The notes under the pieces: model-generated
Told to the model about the DNA's origin: nothing
The model's database searches: none
Seen by the model: the letters and a program-made list of their open reading frames with translations, nothing else
Part shown: in pieces, positions 1 to 7,123 of the stretch
Numbering within the stretch: the stretch's first letter is position 1
How the letters are laid out: each line of letters begins with the position of its first letter
Translations under genes and position numbers: made by a program
Assembly: GCF_008367235.1 (NCBI RefSeq)
Contig: NZ_VTZS01000004.1
Span: 1 to 64,000 of the forward strand
Length of the DNA: 64,000 nt
Source of the DNA: Pareuzebyella sediminis
GTDB taxonomy: Bacteria; Bacteroidota; Bacteroidia; Flavobacteriales; Flavobacteriaceae
Direction: 5' to 3'

Positions 1-79
1 CTTTTAGTTTAAAGCTCTCGCTATAACGTCTTACATATCCATCATTTTTATACATATACTTGAAGTGTTTTGTATACAT
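1..79 (-). CDS. IS3-family transposase OrfA, N-terminal part only (runs off the window)
   Basis: Reading leftward from the ATG at 79, 26 codons stay open to the window edge. The end of this stretch reads RRYSESFKLK, which is the typical start of the helix-turn-helix OrfA protein of IS3-type insertion sequences in Bacteroidota. A second in-frame ATG lies at 55 and is an equally possible start. OrfA binds the IS ends and is normally fused to the DDE catalytic OrfB by programmed frameshifting; neither the frameshift nor OrfB can be seen here. The gene starts directly next to the palindrome at 103-236, at the downstream edge of the first accessory array. The call rests on a short motif only. Confidence 0.5.
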   Translation of the reverse strand, partial: MYTKHFKYMYKNDGYVRRYSESFKLK

Positions 80-102
80 ATTTCAGGACGGGTCAAAATG
101 TT

Positions 103-236
103 ATACAACGGTTTGGCTATGATTCCGTTGCGAGGAAATTCCATAGGATTTTCGGAGTAGGAATCGAGCCTAGCTAAAGGTACTTTTTTTTGGTTTAGTA
201 TTCAGTATGCAATGGATTATAGCCGGTGTTGTGTAT
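103..236. repeat. attC-like imperfect palindrome, site 1
   Basis: The left arm starts ATACAACGGTTTGGCTATGA and the right arm, read on the other strand, starts ATACACAACACCGGCTATAA. The arms pair imperfectly, with a further inner match around GCAAC/TTGC and a loop of roughly 70 bases. Length is about 134 bp, within the range of integron attC sites. CAAC near the left end and GTTG near the right end are shared with the sites at 2078, 3332, 15639 and 24842. It lies between the truncated transposase and the 228-aa gene. Confidence 0.6.
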
Positions 237-249
237 CGTTTTCTTATTA

Positions 250-936
250 TCATAAATTTTTGAGTTCCCTCTCACTTCTTTCAATTAATTTATTAACATG
301 ATTCAGCATATTCTTAAGTTCATATGAGTAGCGTTTTGTTTCGATTAGTTGGGTTTTGAGATGAAATAATAATTCGTTATCAACCCTTAATTTCTCATAA
401 TTTATAATTTCGATACCCTCATAGTTATACGTATTGGTATTGAATGACTTGAACCACTTGGGCATTAACATTTTTACCTTTTCAATATATTCTTGACGGA
501 TTTTGGATTCACTTACCGTAGCTGGAAGTCCTAATCTATAGAAGTCAAGGATTTCAAATCGAAGCCCTTCATTTGATATTATAGCTTCAGGAGCACGCGT
601 AAGATATTCAATTGGTCCGTAGTCAGGCTGAAGATGAGTATAGACCCATGCAAGCGTCAGTGAAAGTTTTAAAGAATCTGTTTCACCTACAGTATTTTCA
701 AAGTTCTTTAGTATATATTCACAAGCCGATTTTGCATCGATCTCGTCCTCAAGATTTACAATGATTTCTTCTTTAAGGTTACTCAATCCCCGAATGACTT
801 CATTGAGTGTTTTAATTTCGGATTTCTTATTTTCTCTCTCGCTTTGATATTCAGTAAATAGAAGGGTAAAAATAACGCCAGCGACAAAAGACGATGTCAC
901 AACTAAAAATATCGTCCAATTACTTTTCAATTTCAT
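250..936 (-). CDS. Hypothetical membrane-anchored protein, 228 aa
   Basis: I do not recognise this protein. It has a short basic N-terminus and one hydrophobic segment at about residues 8-27, so it is probably anchored in the inner membrane. The rest is soluble and mostly helical and charged, with likely coiled-coil stretches near residues 30-65 and at the C-terminus (residues 190-228). No catalytic motif is visible. The start codon lies 18 bases downstream of the stop of the esterase gene, so the two are probably cotranscribed and form one unit between the palindromes at 103-236 and 2078-2204. The region is visibly AT-rich compared with the core genes to the right. The product is plausible, its role unknown. 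Confidence 0.7.
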   Translation of the reverse strand: MKLKSNWTIFLVVTSSFVAGVIFTLLFTEYQSERENKKSEIKTLNEVIRGLSNLKEEIIVNLEDEIDAKSACEYILKNFENTVGETDSLKLSLTLAWVYTHLQPDYGPIEYLTRAPEAIISNEGLRFEILDFYRLGLPATVSESKIRQEYIEKVKMLMPKWFKSFNTNTYNYEGIEIINYEKLRVDNELLFHLKTQLIETKRYSYELKNMLNHVNKLIERSERELKNL

Positions 937-954
937 AATATTAAATATGCTTTG

Positions 955-2052
955 TCATATAGAAAGCTCTTCTAACTTTTCCAAGCTTCTAGTATTTTCT
1001 GGAAAATTGTCAACATTCCATTGAAACATTTCAATAGCCTTATCATTCATTTTTTCCTCAAGAAAAATCTGTCCATATTCAAATATTAATGACTCATATG
1101 GAAGAACCTTCGAACCCATTCTTTCCGAAATTTCCTTAAAGTGACTGATAATTTTTTGTTTAAATTGGTCATAATTTATGATTCCATTTAAATGGCTATA
1201 TATAAGTCCATACTTGTCCATTCGGTAGTATTCAAAGACAGATAAAAGACCATCCATGGCAACCATCGCCGGTATTGTACCATGTCCAAACCCCTCATAG
1301 TACTTCCATTTAAAATTTTGGTTATTAATTGAATCCGCTTCTAATTTTTCACAAAAGGACCAAATGGTTCGCATATGCGGGAACGCATCTGAATTGGTAT
1401 CAAGAACATAATCTAGGGAGTATCCCTCCTTGGTGTCAGCTAGACCGACAAAAACATTGTTATTGTGATCATCAAAGCTTAATTGTGTACTATTCCATCT
1501 TTTAATTAAAGTTGAATTCCCAAGGGATATACTTGGGTCAGAAACGATAAAATTATTAAATAATTCTGGTGCTGTAAGAAGTACATTGAGAGCAAACAGG
1601 CCTCCTCTTGAATGGCCGAATAGTGTTCTATTAGGCAAGACATTGTAGCTAGATTCTATAGCTGGAATTAACTCTTTTTCAATATGTCGTAAGAACTTAT
1701 CGCCTTTTCCATCATCAATGTAGGAAGGAAGAAACTCTGAACTACGATTATTTTGTTTAATTGCTACGATTATCATTTCTGGTAATACAATTTCTTTTTT
1801 GTTACCCCATTGATCAGATAAAGCTTTAAAAAAAGAAAAATAGCTAGGGCCATCTAAAATAAATAAAACAGGCAAAGGGGTCTTTTGCTCAAATGTTGTG
1901 GGAGAATAAACAGCATAACTTCTTTCTTCACCCATAATTTCTGAATGAAAAGTATATTTGTTGGTTTGTAACTGCGGCACATTTTTATTCTCATGCTTTT
2001 TATGGCATGAAGAAAAGAGAATCATTGATGATATGATAACATACCGAAACAT
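955..2052 (-). CDS. Putative esterase lipoprotein, alpha/beta hydrolase fold (esterase D-like)
   Basis: The open frame extends to 2100, but the ATG at 2052 is preferred. It gives a clean lipoprotein signal (MFRYVIISSMILFSSC, lipid cysteine at residue 16) and keeps the start outside the neighbouring palindrome. The mature part matches the putative esterase family (PF00756): a strand-rich start, a nucleophile elbow GHSRGG with Ser148, and a late His in GFGHGT. The C-terminal 100 residues look helical and TPR-like (EKMNDKAIEMFQWNVDNFP). Such enzymes hydrolyse acyl esters or siderophore-type esters; the substrate here is unknown. It is probably cotranscribed with the downstream 228-aa gene. No promoter-like box is evident directly upstream, where the palindrome lies. 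Confidence 0.8.
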   Translation of the reverse strand: MFRYVIISSMILFSSCHKKHENKNVPQLQTNKYTFHSEIMGEERSYAVYSPTTFEQKTPLPVLFILDGPSYFSFFKALSDQWGNKKEIVLPEMIIVAIKQNNRSSEFLPSYIDDGKGDKFLRHIEKELIPAIESSYNVLPNRTLFGHSRGGLFALNVLLTAPELFNNFIVSDPSISLGNSTLIKRWNSTQLSFDDHNNNVFVGLADTKEGYSLDYVLDTNSDAFPHMRTIWSFCEKLEADSINNQNFKWKYYEGFGHGTIPAMVAMDGLLSVFEYYRMDKYGLIYSHLNGIINYDQFKQKIISHFKEISERMGSKVLPYESLIFEYGQIFLEEKMNDKAIEMFQWNVDNFPENTRSLEKLEELSI

Positions 2053-2077
2053 CAGATTTAGTTTAGTTAAAATGATA

Positions 2078-2204
2078 CACAACGGTCTATGTATGATCAT
2101 TTTAGGTTTAAAGAACGGTAATTATTTATCAGTATTGCCGATAATCGATTGCAGGAATTTCCATGTGGAAATTCCGCCCGCAATTGATTATACATTTTGT
2201 TGGC
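2078..2204. repeat. attC-like imperfect palindrome, site 2
   Basis: The outer arms are CACAACGGTCTATGTATGAT on the left and, read on the opposite strand, GCCAACAAAATGTATAATCA on the right. Inside sits a second strong hairpin: GGAATTTCC, the four bases ATGT, then GGAAATTCC (2154-2175), flanked by the matching GATAATCGATTGC and GCAATTGATTAT. The left arm contains ATGATCAT, shared with the leader-like elements at 4591 and 16641. It separates the esterase unit from the serine hydrolase gene. Confidence 0.6.
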
Positions 2205-2212
2205 ATTTCGTT

Positions 2213-3313
2213 TTATTGAATTGTTTTCATAAGTTCAGGGGCCAATCCTGCAACATTTGCGGTCAATTTGCCAAGAGCGGAAATATTTGATAAAATTATT
2301 GTGCCATTTTTGGATTCGGTGTTCAGGATCATTGAGGATGTATATCCTCCTGTGCCACCGTTATGCCAGTCCCAAACTTCACCAGAATCCGTCTTGATCA
2401 AGCCCCAAGCCAAACCTACCGAGTAATTTTCGTCCACGGTGAAATGCTTTGCCCTGGTCAATTTTAAGTCCAGATTCTTATCATCGAATTGGGCAAGGGC
2501 GAATTTTGATAGGTCTTTAACGTTGGATAATATTCCTCCCGCACCCATATGCACGCCCATATCCCAATTCGGGACCCCATTGCCGTTGTCGTTCAATCCC
2601 CGTACCAGTTTTTCCTTCACTAAGTCACGATTGGTCGTTGAATTGGACATCTGATATTCGGAAAATATTTTGGTTTGTAGTAAATCTTCATACGTGGAAT
2701 GCTCAATTTTTCCCAGCAGATAGCCCAAGAGACCAAAACCCAGATTGGAATAAGAGGAACTTGTTCCCGGTTCACCAATCAATTCCAGCTTTTCTGTGAG
2801 ATAAAGTCTCAATTTATCTTCTCCGTAGTCCTTGTAAGGATTCTCCAAACTCAGATCAGGGGAGCTTAGGCTAATGGGTACACGGGGCAGCCCCGAGGTA
2901 TGGGTCGCCAGTTGCTCGAAAGTAATCTGAATGTTGTCTTTCAGAGAAAAATCAAGGTGCTCATTGATATTGTCCTCAAGGCGGATTTTTTCGTCCAAAA
3001 CAAAATCGGCAAGTAAGGTAGCGGTGAAGACCTTGGTGATGGAACCAATTTCGTAAACGTTACCCGAATTGTCAATTGGCACTACCGAATCATTCTCTTT
3101 TTTGAACCCCACAAAGTTTACGTTCCCGTTTTCAATTAACGCTATTGATAATTGCGCTTGATTCGGGAGCAAGTCCATACAATCGGTAATTAACTGTAAT
3201 TGCCTTTCTGAGAGTCGGATTTTCTCTGATTGCTTTACTATAGAAAAATCCAGTTTTCCATTTCCAGAGAGAATTAGGGACGCAAAGAATGTTATCCAGA
3301 GATATTTTTTCAT
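2213..3313 (-). CDS. Serine hydrolase of the class C beta-lactamase/penicillin-binding family
   Basis: The preferred start is the ATG at 3313 (MKKYLWITFF), which begins a signal peptide; an upstream TTG in frame lies inside the palindrome and is less likely. The catalytic motifs of the beta-lactamase PF00144 family are present: S91-x-x-K94 (SITK), Tyr-Ser-Asn (YSN) and, near the C-terminus, HNGGTGG in the position of the KTG box. These proteins are periplasmic or secreted esterases, D-aminopeptidases or carboxypeptidases, and only some are true beta-lactamases, so the substrate is not predictable. At 366 aa it is of usual length. It is a single-gene unit between two palindromes, with about 9 and 18 bases to each. 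Confidence 0.85.
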   Translation of the reverse strand: MKKYLWITFFASLILSGNGKLDFSIVKQSEKIRLSERQLQLITDCMDLLPNQAQLSIALIENGNVNFVGFKKENDSVVPIDNSGNVYEIGSITKVFTATLLADFVLDEKIRLEDNINEHLDFSLKDNIQITFEQLATHTSGLPRVPISLSSPDLSLENPYKDYGEDKLRLYLTEKLELIGEPGTSSSYSNLGFGLLGYLLGKIEHSTYEDLLQTKIFSEYQMSNSTTNRDLVKEKLVRGLNDNGNGVPNWDMGVHMGAGGILSNVKDLSKFALAQFDDKNLDLKLTRAKHFTVDENYSVGLAWGLIKTDSGEVWDWHNGGTGGYTSSMILNTESKNGTIILSNISALGKLTANVAGLAPELMKTIQ

Positions 3314-3331
3314 AGGATTATTTAAAATGAA

Positions 3332-3391
3332 TGCCAACGGTTTGGGTATGGTGCGTGTCCCGAAGGGTATGCACTATACCTCTTGTTGGCA
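3332..3391. repeat. attC-like palindrome, site 3 (best preserved short form)
   Basis: The site begins TGCCAACGGTTTGGGTATGG and ends CTTGTTGGCA, so its outermost seven bases are perfectly complementary. Inside, GGTATGGTGCGT on the left pairs with the right arm, whose complement reads GGTATAGTGCAT, around a short CCCGAAGGG turn. The left arm has two extra bases before the inner stem, giving asymmetric unpaired spacers as in attC sites. It lies between the serine hydrolase and the C45 peptidase. Confidence 0.65.
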
Positions 3392-3398
3392 ATAGTTT

Positions 3399-4571
3399 TT
3401 ATTGTTTAGTACTAAAGTCCACTCTTTCATAATCAGCTTCATCCGGAGGGCCAGCAATAATTTGAATATTTGGTTCGCCCGTCAGAGTCATGATAGTTGA
3501 AGCAAATGTAAATCCACGTCCGTCCCTAAAATTTGCTCTGCAAACGGGATTATTTTCGTCATCTTTGGAGCGTAATGCTCTTTTTATCTCGGCTGTTCCA
3601 ATTTCTGAACTAAATTTCATTCTATTTTCGACAGCTCTGAATCTCAGATGACTATTAGAACTTGTCGGCTGAAACTCTTTTTTTAAATTCGGATTGTAAT
3701 TTTCGAACCATGGTTTCACGTCATCGTTCACTATTGGATGATTGGTATGATAAACGGTTCCATTTTCATTATTAGGATTGTATCTAACAACTTTATTGGC
3801 TGAGGCTTCAAAATCATAGATCTCTCCCTTAAAACCAATAATATAATTCTGACCTGAGGCGTGATTTATAGTTTGAATGAACGAAAGTAAATCTTGTTTA
3901 TTGGTTGAATTAATAATACGCCTCACCACGAAGGCAACTGGCAATCCATCGTGAGAAGCTTTTAATTGCATTAGAGTATTCACGCATACTCCAATACCTT
4001 CTTCGTTTAATCCATTCAATGCTATTAATCCAGGGTGAGTAAGGATTAATTGTTCCGGACGGTTGTCTGTTCGGTTTAATCGCATAAGAACCTGAAATCC
4101 GTCTGTATAGTTTTCAAGGTCCATGTTTTGAGAAATGTATCCAGGTACACCATTTCTTGATGGAACCCCTAGTCCACTACAATGATGATTATTTAAGTTG
4201 TTTATGTATACCCAAAATTCATCTAGTAAATTTAGAACCATAATATCATTTAGTTCTTGACCTGACCCTACTGCTATCCCTCTAACTTCTTCATAAAGGT
4301 CTGGAGTCCATTTCTTGATCGATTCATGAAAGTCAGCATATTTAAAAAAATCTTTAAGTACTAAGTCAGCATCCCTTCCCAACTCATTTGAAGTATTTTT
4401 TTTCCAAGCACTTATTATTTCTGCAATCTCTTTTTTTAGTTTGGTGCCATGCTGAATCCCTAATTCATACCCACTACCTGAAAAGGTGACCGTTTTAAGC
4501 TCTCTATTGGTTTGTTGCCCAAAACATGCCACGGAAAAAAATAGTCCAAATAAAAGTGTTAATAGTTTCAT
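3399..4571 (-). CDS. C45-family peptidase / acyl-CoA:6-aminopenicillanic acid acyltransferase-like Ntn hydrolase
   Basis: The start at 4571 gives a cleavable signal peptide (MKLLTLLFGLFFSVACFGQ) and is preferred over the longer open frame to 4706, which would run into the leader-like element. The mature protein matches the C45 peptidase/AAT-like family: an N-terminal region with GSGYELGIQHG, GIAVGSGQELNDIM, then the putative autocatalytic nucleophile Cys131 (HHCSGLG), and later NGLNEEGIGVCVNTL and an NSHLRFRAVE segment. Family members are N-terminal-nucleophile amidases or acyltransferases that self-cleave before the Cys. The substrate is unknown. It is the first gene of the array, immediately downstream (in reading direction) of the leader-like element at 4591-4651. 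Confidence 0.8.
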   Translation of the reverse strand: MKLLTLLFGLFFSVACFGQQTNRELKTVTFSGSGYELGIQHGTKLKKEIAEIISAWKKNTSNELGRDADLVLKDFFKYADFHESIKKWTPDLYEEVRGIAVGSGQELNDIMVLNLLDEFWVYINNLNNHHCSGLGVPSRNGVPGYISQNMDLENYTDGFQVLMRLNRTDNRPEQLILTHPGLIALNGLNEEGIGVCVNTLMQLKASHDGLPVAFVVRRIINSTNKQDLLSFIQTINHASGQNYIIGFKGEIYDFEASANKVVRYNPNNENGTVYHTNHPIVNDDVKPWFENYNPNLKKEFQPTSSNSHLRFRAVENRMKFSSEIGTAEIKRALRSKDDENNPVCRANFRDGRGFTFASTIMTLTGEPNIQIIAGPPDEADYERVDFSTKQ

Positions 4572-4590
4572 TTTTTTGTTTTTAATTATA

Positions 4591-4651
4591 GCTAACGTAG
4601 GAATATGATCATTGATGATATATCCAGTATCTCCTTTAGATAGCAAAACCC
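4591..4651 (-). repeat. Leader-like half-site element shared with 16641-16703
   Basis: Read on the minus strand this is GGGTTTTGCTATC ... ATCAATGATCATAT ... CTACGTTAGC. It aligns over about 60 bases with 16641-16703 and with no other place I found. Both copies sit just upstream of the first gene of a minus-strand accessory array. The end nearest the gene resembles one arm of the palindromes (compare ATGATCATACATAGACCGTT in site 2), but no opposite arm is present. A small hairpin (CCGT, loop, ACGG) lies just beyond it at about 4653-4666. The position is like that of an attI or leader; function is inferred. Confidence 0.5.
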
Positions 4652-4731
4652 ATCCGTACTGCACGGGACCACTTTTGAAGCCCTTGCCAGTAATTTTGAA
4701 GTGCAACGCTAATGAACCAGAGGCATATGGT

Positions 4732-5799
4732 CTATTTATTATTTCTCGCTTTTTTAATTTCGTCCCGGGCCTGTTTTAATTGATGTTCGGTAGGAGGCTC
4801 TTTGCGTTGTTTTTCAGAACCCGTAGGTTCAAGATAGATCTCTGCAAAAAATGGATAATGGTCCGAACCCACCTTTTCACCCCTTCTCATAGTACCAAAA
4901 CGAAAGTCGTCTGAAATAAACAGATGATCTAAAGGCCAACGCATTAAAAAATTTTCGGCATTGTAGGTGTTATAAAAACCCCTGCCCTTTCTCATATCCA
5001 AAAGACCGCTTACCTGCTGAAACAATTGAGTGCTCTGTGACCAGGCTACATCATTAAAATCGCCAAGTACCACCACAGGTAGGGAAGATTCTTTACTTTG
5101 TAAGGCAACCTTCATTAGTTCCGCATCACGCGCTGTGGACTTTGGATTTTCTTGCGGCATAGGGGGAGTGGGGTGTATGGCGTGTAACTGGATCAAGTTT
5201 CCATCCGGTATTTTCAATTGACCGTGTATCGATGGTATGCTATCATCGACCATATATTGCTTGGAAGCGTTTTGTAACGGATACCTAGAGAACAAAATCA
5301 TTCCGTAGGTATTATCCAAGGGAATCGATTCGTGGTAGGTATAGGCCCCCGAAAAGGCCGATTGTAATTTATTGGCCCACCATTGATCGGTTTCGGTAAA
5401 TAAGAGCAAATCGGCATCGTATTTTCGTGCTTCCGAGACTACTTTTCCCCAATCCTTGTTTTTTTGTTTGACATTTGAGGTGAAAATTCTTAATCGAGAT
5501 TCGACCTTAGCGGTTTGTGCATCTAAAAGTTCTAAAGGCGCAAGTGGGGTATAGGGCCATATTTTCAATAATTGAAATATGAAACATGCGACCAACGCCA
5601 GGGAAAAGAAATAATCACCTTTTGATTTTACATCAAATCGAATAAAGTAGACCAAAAGGGTAATGAGGGTGAAGCACGTGAGTTGAAGATGGGGGAAATC
5701 AAACATGCGAATCCACCAGAAATTCATTGCTACCAATGGAATCAAGGTGAGCAGTATCGCCAAGATGCCTAAACCCTTTAAAAAATTTTTCAATGTCAT
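4732..5799 (-). CDS. Endonuclease/exonuclease/phosphatase family protein with N-terminal membrane segments
   Basis: The start at 5799 (MTLKNFLKGLG) is preferred over the open frame to 5862 because it leads straight into the first hydrophobic helix. Three membrane helices occupy roughly residues 5-90. The catalytic domain follows, with TSNVKQKN, DLLLFTETD (metal-binding Glu), LHAIHPTPP, VVLGDFNDVAWS (the GDFN signature) and a final GSDHYPFFAEI carrying the catalytic Asp-His. The C-terminal 30 residues are charged. Such proteins act on phosphodiesters (nucleic acids, inositol phosphates or lipids); the catalytic domain here probably faces the periplasm. It is a core-type gene flanking the first accessory array. 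Confidence 0.85.
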   Translation of the reverse strand: MTLKNFLKGLGILAILLTLIPLVAMNFWWIRMFDFPHLQLTCFTLITLLVYFIRFDVKSKGDYFFSLALVACFIFQLLKIWPYTPLAPLELLDAQTAKVESRLRIFTSNVKQKNKDWGKVVSEARKYDADLLLFTETDQWWANKLQSAFSGAYTYHESIPLDNTYGMILFSRYPLQNASKQYMVDDSIPSIHGQLKIPDGNLIQLHAIHPTPPMPQENPKSTARDAELMKVALQSKESSLPVVVLGDFNDVAWSQSTQLFQQVSGLLDMRKGRGFYNTYNAENFLMRWPLDHLFISDDFRFGTMRRGEKVGSDHYPFFAEIYLEPTGSEKQRKEPPTEHQLKQARDEIKKARNNK

Positions 5800-5979
5800 T
5801 GTTCTGTGGACAATACGTATTCGTGTGGTACTGGTCGTCCTAAGATAGTAAAACTCCCCCAACTCTTTGATAATTTGGTTTTATCATTAGTTTGGGTTGA
5901 TCGAAAAGGACTTCGTTTCGGCGAATTATAGGCCCGAATACGCCAAAGAGAATAGGAATAAACGGTCGTATACGGGGCG

Positions 5980-6783
5980 TTAGTAGAGTGTGGTAGAGTG
6001 TTTTTTGCCGTTCTCTTTTGGTGCTAAAAACCTTCTAATACCAATAAAAACAAAAACCATAACGGTATACACCGAAAAGAAAGGGAGAATAACCGCTTCT
6101 AAGCCGAGCACAAGCATAGCCGCAATAAGGAGCAATTGAAAACCCAAGCCAAACGTAGAAACACCTGTCATCAGCCAATTTGGCAAAACGGTGCCTTTAG
6201 CTGCTTTGCTATCGAAGGCGTAAATGACCTTGTCAAAAACGCCGTAACACAGTTTGTACATCCCAAAAAGAATATTCACATGCTTTTGACTTTCGCCTTC
6301 CAACGCGATCGGTGTGTTGTTTTCAAACACGCGGCTAGTAGTATCACCGGCAAAATTAGTTCTTAAAATTACATAGTAGTAATTGTAGAGTGTACCTTGT
6401 AACTGCATGCCTGCAAAGGCTAAAAGATATATCCAAACGGAAGTGTCGGTAATATACCATACGGAAAAGAGAAACAAAGCATTCAATATAATGTCGGCTA
6501 CAGAATCTAAATAACGACCTGTATACGATGGTTTTTGTGTCACGCGGGCCAATTCACCATCGGCAGCGTCTAAAATAGACTTAGCGATTAAAAAGAATGC
6601 GGCCAGCCAGAAATACCCTTGAAGCATACAATAGATGGCAACGAGACCCGATAGTATAAAGGCAATGGTAACATGAATAGGCGTGAAAGACGTATTCTTT
6701 AAGGCATTCGCAATGACTTTGGCTATTGGTCTTCCATAGTCTGAAAGATCAACAAATTTGTGCGCTTTTGGTAATTTTGACAT
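5980..6783 (-). CDS. CDP-alcohol phosphatidyltransferase family protein
   Basis: This integral membrane enzyme carries the complete CDP-alcohol phosphatidyltransferase signature DG-x2-AR-x8-G-x3-D-x3-D, read here from DAADGELAR to GRYLDSVAD at about residues 87-111. The family transfers a substituted phosphate from a CDP-activated donor to an alcohol, as in phospholipid or inositol-phosphate head-group synthesis, with divalent metal bound by the Asp residues. Five to six hydrophobic helices are visible. The length (267 aa) is slightly above the usual 180-230 aa. It is transcribed alone or with the exonuclease-like gene about 180 bases downstream. The acceptor alcohol cannot be told from sequence. 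Confidence 0.85.
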   Translation of the reverse strand: MSKLPKAHKFVDLSDYGRPIAKVIANALKNTSFTPIHVTIAFILSGLVAIYCMLQGYFWLAAFFLIAKSILDAADGELARVTQKPSYTGRYLDSVADIILNALFLFSVWYITDTSVWIYLLAFAGMQLQGTLYNYYYVILRTNFAGDTTSRVFENNTPIALEGESQKHVNILFGMYKLCYGVFDKVIYAFDSKAAKGTVLPNWLMTGVSTFGLGFQLLLIAAMLVLGLEAVILPFFSVYTVMVFVFIGIRRFLAPKENGKKHSTTLY

Positions 6784-7123
6784 GAACTAGCTGTGCAACG
6801 CGTAAAGTGGAATATACCCAAATCGAATACCGTAAAGATACGGTTAAACTATTTCTTACGAATTCGTCGAAGAAGTAATTAAATCATGGAGAAAGTGTTC
6901 CATTTTAAGCTTTCCCTAAGACGAAAGGTGAGGCCCAATGCAACGCAACGGTCAAGTAGAAGCGCAATAGCAGATTTCAAGGCGATACCTTGTTCGCCAG
7001 CACAAACTTTATCAAGTGCACCGACCTTGATTCTCTTTATCCACTATTGCCCTTCTACCATCTTGTATGCCGTTGTCGTATTTAAAATTCGGTAGCGCGA
7101 AATAAAAATACGCCATCGGCTAT
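6784..7123. other. Intergenic stretch without a supported gene
   Basis: This lies between the CDP-alcohol transferase start and the copper receptor stop, both on the minus strand. The right part should hold the receptor's terminator, but no clear stem with a T-run was found. On the minus strand a short open segment around 6930-7020 looks protein-like (KVCAGEQGIALKSAIALLL) without a start or stop that would support a gene; it could be a remnant. Confidence 0.3.

Noticed and set aside
3332-3391. Naming the palindromes as true integron attC sites
   Set aside because: The end boxes (TGCCAAC and GTTGGCA) do not fit RYYYAAC/GTTRRRY and no integrase is visible, so only attC-like architecture is claimed.
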